Positions 60,440 through 64,000 of a stretch of DNA of 64,000 bases are shown here, in pieces (position 1 is the stretch's first letter; each line of letters begins with the position of its first letter). Location: positions 434,001 to 498,000 of the forward strand of contig NZ_VCNM01000002.1 in assembly GCF_007671725.1 (NCBI RefSeq), read 5' to 3'. This DNA is from Halorubrum depositum (GTDB lineage: Archaea; Halobacteriota; Halobacteria; Halobacteriales; Haloferacaceae). Both the position numbers and the translations under genes were made by a program. The notes beneath the pieces were generated by a model, which saw nothing but the letters and a program-made list of their open reading frames with translations, was not told where the DNA came from and did no database searches.

Positions 60440-61201
60440 ATGACAAACACCGATCACTCGCGGCGAGCCGTACTGCGGAAGGGCGCTATCCTCTCGACCT
60501 CCCTCGGACTGGCCCTGTTGACGACGACGGGTCCGGCCGCGGCGATGAACAAAGCGGAGCTGATCGAGTCGATGGCGAGCGAAGCCGGGCTGAAGCAGTC
60601 GGAGATCGAAGCGGCGCTGGACGCGTTCACCGTCACGACGACGGAGGCCCTGAAGAAGGGAGATAGCGCCGTACTAGTCGGATTCGGCTCGTTCAGCATC
60701 TCGAAGCGGTCCGCCCGAACCGGGCGGAATCCGGGGTCCACGCGCGGGGCAGCCGACGACTCGCCGGTGACGTTCGACCCGTGTCCGGCGTTCGTGGAGG
60801 CGCTCGACCTCAACCCCGGCAGGGGCGACGAGGCCAGCGCCAAGTGCCGGGACGCCGACGTGGTGATCGACGCGAAGTGTATCGCGAAGTTCACGGCGGA
60901 GAGGGCGAAAGACGACTCGGAGATCCGGTTATCGGAGGCGGACGCGAAGCTGGCGATCGAGGCGTTCGTCGGCGCGGCGACGAAGGCCCTGAAGAAGGGT
61001 GATAGGTTGTCGTTGGGCGGGACAGAGGACGGCGATGGGAGTGACGGAGAGGTCGACGATGCGGGGTTCGGCTCGTTCAGCATCTCGAAGCGGTCCGCCC
61101 GAACCGGGCGCAACCCGCAGACGGGGAAGGAGATCCGGATCGCGGCGAAGAACGTGGTCAAATTCAAGGCGGGCGCCGAGCTGTCCAAAGCCGTGAACTA
61201 G
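60440..61201 (+). CDS. Tat-exported tandem HU-type DNA-binding protein
   Basis: 253 aa. Residues 1-35 are a twin-arginine signal (SRRAVLRKG, hydrophobic core ILSTSLGLALLTTTG, cleavage-like PAAA). Residue 36 is the Met of a bacterial HU protein (MNKAELIESMASEAGL). HU domain 1 is about 36-125 and HU domain 2 about 144-253. The latter ends with GRNPQTGKEIRIAAKNVVKF-AGAELSKAVN, close to Bacteroidota/Salinibacter HU. The DNA-clamping arm GFGSFSISKRSARTGRNP is identical in both (81-98, 209-226). Domain 2 has an acidic insertion GGTEDGDGSDGEVDDA before the arm. Three Cys (115, 136, 147). An internal start at M36 could give a cytoplasmic form. Confidence 0.9.
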   Translation: MTNTDHSRRAVLRKGAILSTSLGLALLTTTGPAAAMNKAELIESMASEAGLKQSEIEAALDAFTVTTTEALKKGDSAVLVGFGSFSISKRSARTGRNPGSTRGAADDSPVTFDPCPAFVEALDLNPGRGDEASAKCRDADVVIDAKCIAKFTAERAKDDSEIRLSEADAKLAIEAFVGAATKALKKGDRLSLGGTEDGDGSDGEVDDAGFGSFSISKRSARTGRNPQTGKEIRIAAKNVVKFKAGAELSKAVN

Positions 61202-61323
61202 TTCTCCGCCCGACCTGCCGGATATCTCCCCGAGTGTCGTCTCCAATAACCGATTGCGCGGATCCGCTCCGATCGCCTTCGAAACGTTCTGAAACTCTTT
61301 TTGAGCCCTGTCTGCAGCGATTC

Positions 61324-62295
61324 TCAGATCCGCTTCGACCGCATCGCGACCGCGGCGACACCGACCCCGACGACGATCCAGCCGAGCAGGACGGCCACGA
61401 GCGCGCCGACCGAGAGCCCGCTGCCGTCGAGCGCGGCCGCGAGCCCGGCGCCGCCCGCGTCGGTCGGGGCGAGCGCGAGCAGGCGGTACGTCGAGACCGG
61501 GTTGGCGGCGACCGCGGCGGCGACGAACCCGCCCGCGCCGTCGAGCGCGGCCAGCACGCCGAGCGCGAGCAGGTCGTGGACGAGGGCGAACCACGCCCAG
61601 ACGAGGAGGGCCCCCGCGAGCGCGACCGTCGAGGTCGGCGCGACCGCGGAGATCGCCACCCCGAGTCCGAGGAGCGCGACGGCGACGGCGACGGTCGCGA
61701 GCAGGAACCACGCGAACGTCGGCCAGCCGGCGAGCCCGAACTCCCGGAGGAGGAGCAGTCCGGGGACGCCGAAACCGACCACGACCGAGGCGGCGAGCAC
61801 CGCGGCCCGCCCGGCGAACACGCCGATCGCGGCCTCAACCCGCGAGACGGGCAACGTCAGCACGACGCCGAGGCGCCCGCGCTCGGCCGCGCCGACGACC
61901 GCGCCGTGACCGAACGCCAGCGCGGCCAGCGGCACGAGGTACGTCGCGAGTTCGACGTAGCTCGCGACCACCGGCTCGTAGCCGGTCGGCGCCACGCTCG
62001 ACCCGCTGAACGTCGCCAGCAGGAGCCCGAACGCGGCGAAGACGACCGTCAGCCCGACCGCCCACCCCCGGCGGGCGGTCAGCCGGGTCTCGCGGCGGGC
62101 GATCCGGAGGACGATCCCGGGGCGCGGGAGCGGGACGGAGATACGCTCCGCGTCGGTCGCGGTCTCGTCGGCGGTCCCGGTCTCCGTCGCCTCCGCGGGC
62201 GCGTCTGTCGGCGAGGCGGCGGTCGCGCCGTCGACGACGCCGCCGTCGGGGGCCGGAGGCGTCGACTCGTCTCCGTCGCGTCCGCGCTCAGGCAT
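61324..62295 (-). CDS. nosY: Nitrous oxide reductase maturation ABC permease NosY
   Basis: 323 aa. An acidic, Ala/Thr-rich cytoplasmic N-terminus (about 65 residues) precedes six transmembrane helices, with IARRETRLTARRGWAVGLTVVFAAFGLLLATFS and YLVPLAALAFGHGAVVGAAERGRLGVVLTLPVSRVE typical of NosY. It works with NosF and NosD to mature the Cu centre of N2O reductase. ATG 62295 overlaps the nosF stop by 8 nt; GTG 62304 is an alternative. Confidence 0.9.
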   Translation of the reverse strand: MPERGRDGDESTPPAPDGGVVDGATAASPTDAPAEATETGTADETATDAERISVPLPRPGIVLRIARRETRLTARRGWAVGLTVVFAAFGLLLATFSGSSVAPTGYEPVVASYVELATYLVPLAALAFGHGAVVGAAERGRLGVVLTLPVSRVEAAIGVFAGRAAVLAASVVVGFGVPGLLLLREFGLAGWPTFAWFLLATVAVAVALLGLGVAISAVAPTSTVALAGALLVWAWFALVHDLLALGVLAALDGAGGFVAAAVAANPVSTYRLLALAPTDAGGAGLAAALDGSGLSVGALVAVLLGWIVVGVGVAAVAMRSKRI

Positions 62296-63025
62296 CGCGA
62301 CCACCCCCGGTGAGCGAGACGAACGCGCCCTCGAGCCCGTCCTCGTGGTCGGCCCCGAGCCCGTCGGGCGTCCCCTCGGCGACCAGTCGGCCCTCGTCGA
62401 GGACGCCGACGCGGTCGCAGACGCGCTCGGCCTCGCGCAGCGCGTGGGTCGCCATCAGTAGGGTGACGTCGGTCTCGTCGCGCACGCGGGTCAGGACCTC
62501 GCGGAGCGCGGCGACGCCGTTCGGGTCGAGCCCCGCGGTCGGCTCGTCGAGCAGGAGCACCGACGGGTTCGCGAGGAGCGCGGCCGCCAGCCCGAGCCGG
62601 CGGGACATTCCCTTCGAGTAGCCGTCGATGGGGCGGTCGATCGCGTCCGCGAGGCCGACGGTCGCGGCCGCGCCGGCGATGCGCTCGGCGGCGTCCTCCG
62701 GGCTCGACCCCACCCCGCGGACGTCGGCGTGGAACTGCAGGGTCTCTCGCCCCGTCTCGCCCGGCGGGAAGCCGGGGTTCTCGGGTAAGATTCCGATCGC
62801 CTCGCGGATCCGCCAGCCGATCTCGCCGACATCGCGGCCGCCGACCGAGACGGACCCCGCGTCGGGGCGCTCGTGGCCGGCGATCAGCCCGAACAGCGTG
62901 GACTTGCCGGCGCCGTTGGTTCCCACGAGGCCGTACGCCTCGCCCGATTCGACCGCGAGGTCGAGCCCGGCGAGGGCCTCGACGTCGCCGTACCGCTTGT
63001 GAACGTCCGAAATTTCGATGCGCAT
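62288..63025 (-). CDS. nosF: Nitrous oxide reductase maturation ABC ATPase NosF
   Basis: 245 aa. Walker A GTNGAGKSTLF, Q-loop region ILPENPGFPPGETG, signature YSKGMSRRLGLAAALL, Walker B VLLLDEPTAGLDP and switch LMATHALREAE. Linked to NosD by a 2-nt gap and to NosY by an 8-nt overlap, the usual nosDFY arrangement. It energises delivery of a sulfur or copper species for the CuZ site in known systems. Confidence 0.92.
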   Translation of the reverse strand: MRIEISDVHKRYGDVEALAGLDLAVESGEAYGLVGTNGAGKSTLFGLIAGHERPDAGSVSVGGRDVGEIGWRIREAIGILPENPGFPPGETGRETLQFHADVRGVGSSPEDAAERIAGAAATVGLADAIDRPIDGYSKGMSRRLGLAAALLANPSVLLLDEPTAGLDPNGVAALREVLTRVRDETDVTLLMATHALREAERVCDRVGVLDEGRLVAEGTPDGLGADHEDGLEGAFVSLTGGGRDA

Positions 63026-63027
63026 GG

Positions 63028-64000
63028 TTACTGGTTCCGCTGGTGGTGGTCGTCTCCCGGGTCCGAGTCGTACTCGACGGTCGCGTCGACGGCCGCCGCG
63101 TAGGAGCGATACGGCTCGACGTCGCGGACGGGGTCGGCGAGCGGGCGGTGGTCGACGATTCCGGCGGTCTCGACCGCGGGGAACCGGCTCTCGACCAGCC
63201 GGATCGCGTCGAACGCGGGGCCGTCGGCGAAGACGGCCGCGGTCGGGTGCTCCTGGACGATCCGCTGGGCCGCGCCGGCCGGCCGGTGACGCGTCTCGCT
63301 CAGCCCGTCGTCGTCGGCGTCGGCGACGCGGGCGTCCGACCAGTAGTTCCCGCGGTCGGTACCGTTCCAAGCGACGAGCTCGCGGGTCGTCGTCAACACC
63401 GGCACCTCGTTCTCGACGAAGCCGTTGCCGACGACGGTCGTCCCCGAAGTCCCGGCGGAGTGGTGGACTCCGACGCCGTTCGCGTACAGGAGGTTCCCGC
63501 GGACCTCGTTGTGCTGGGCGTTGTAGAGGAACATCCCCTGGTCGTTGGCGACGAGGTCGTTGTCGCGGACGACGCTGCGGTCGATCTCCTTGAGCAGGAT
63601 CCCGTGGCCGCTCTCGCCCCGGTTCGCGACCGCGGTGTTGTTGACGACCTCGATGGAGTCGCTGACCATCAGCGCGTACCCCACGTCGTTCTCGAAGGCG
63701 ACGTTGTCGGCGATCCGGTTGTCGTCCGAGTACATGTAGTGGACGCCGTACCGGAGGTCCCACAGCGTGTTCCCCGTCGCCTCGACGTCGGAGGCCCACG
63801 AGTAGTAGATCCCGTCGCGCACGTCCGTAATCGACGTGTCGCGGATCTCGGTCCCCTCCGTCTCCCAGAGGTTGATCCCGTTGCCGCGGTTCGCGAACCG
63901 CGGCGCCTCGGTGCCCTCGATCCGCGAGTCGGCGACCGTCACCTCGTCGGCGCCGTTCACCCAGACGCCGAAGGCGGCGTCGGTGAGGTACAGCTCCGAG
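63028..64000 (-). CDS. nosD: Periplasmic copper-site maturation protein NosD (5' end beyond window)
   Basis: At least 324 codons, open to the right edge, so the N-terminus and signal peptide are missing. Right-handed beta-helix repeats with the CASH pattern: NRGNGINLWETEGTEIRDTSI, DVRDGIYYSWASDVEATGNTL, YGVHYMYSDDNRIADN, GHGILLKEIDRSVVRDND, GMFLYNAQHNEVRGN. The conserved GVHYMYS and GNYWSD motifs identify NosD. It lies first in nosDFY. The C-terminus is Asp/His-rich (DPGDDHHQRNQ), as often in metal-handling proteins. Confidence 0.93.
   Translation of the reverse strand, partial: SELYLTDAAFGVWVNGADEVTVADSRIEGTEAPRFANRGNGINLWETEGTEIRDTSITDVRDGIYYSWASDVEATGNTLWDLRYGVHYMYSDDNRIADNVAFENDVGYALMVSDSIEVVNNTAVANRGESGHGILLKEIDRSVVRDNDLVANDQGMFLYNAQHNEVRGNLLYANGVGVHHSAGTSGTTVVGNGFVENEVPVLTTTRELVAWNGTDRGNYWSDARVADADDDGLSETRHRPAGAAQRIVQEHPTAAVFADGPAFDAIRLVESRFPAVETAGIVDHRPLADPVRDVEPYRSYAAAVDATVEYDSDPGDDHHQRNQ

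Overview
The window is chromosomal DNA of a haloarchaeon. It is very GC-rich, its proteins are strongly acidic, and promoters are archaeal: a T/A-rich TATA element lies 22-35 nt before many start codons with little or no leader. Ribosomal proteins L44e and S27e, aIF2-alpha, Nop10, halocyanins and FRHD-type histidine kinases all fit Halobacteria. Halorubrum or a close relative is likely, but that is inferred from composition and gene content, not shown.

Layout. 0-8.6 kb: an Lrp/AsnC regulator, a DUF63 membrane protein, methylmalonyl-CoA mutase large subunit and epimerase (propionate/B12 carbon flow) with a YbjQ protein and a formate/nitrite-type channel between them, an S9 peptidase and a cyclase-family hydrolase. 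8.6-12.7 kb: an archaeal translation cluster (rpl44e-rps27e-aIF2-alpha-nop10-PAC2) and a thiolase/DUF35 pair. 12.7-23.5 kb: two sensor kinases, a tandem VOC protein, a UbiA protein, transporters, Trm5 and tRNA-Thr(CGU). 23.5-37.3 kb: mostly housekeeping and small conserved genes (ProS, Nudix, DUF371, YchF-type GTPase, halocyanin, GNAT). 37.3-41.3 kb: aa3-type cytochrome oxidase with fused subunits I and III, plus subunit II; subunit IV is 3 kb upstream. 41.3-46.0 kb: DRG GTPase, acyl-CoA dehydrogenase, RIO-like kinase, EamA transporter.

46.1-54.7 kb is an amino-acid catabolic block: a complete livKHMGF-type ABC importer operon diverges from proline dehydrogenase, followed by an HTH regulator divergent from a P5C-dehydrogenase-like ALDH. 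Two intergenic regions share a CCGACCATGGTCGG-type palindrome, suggesting one regulator controls proline import and oxidation to glutamate.

54.7-64 kb is a denitrification-associated block: a TbsP-like regulator, a CGCGG-type putative RiPP precursor, a second HTH regulator, halocyanin, two DUF2249 proteins, a heme-copper-oxidase-I-like membrane protein and nosD-nosF-nosY. Three GAAC-N2-GTTC dyads each lie exactly 40 nt from a start codon here. Inside this block is the most unusual gene: two tandem HU-type DNA-binding domains behind a twin-arginine signal peptide fused just before the HU initiator methionine. It looks like a bacterial histone-like protein converted for export in an archaeon.

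No CRISPR array, insertion sequence, integrase or rRNA was seen.
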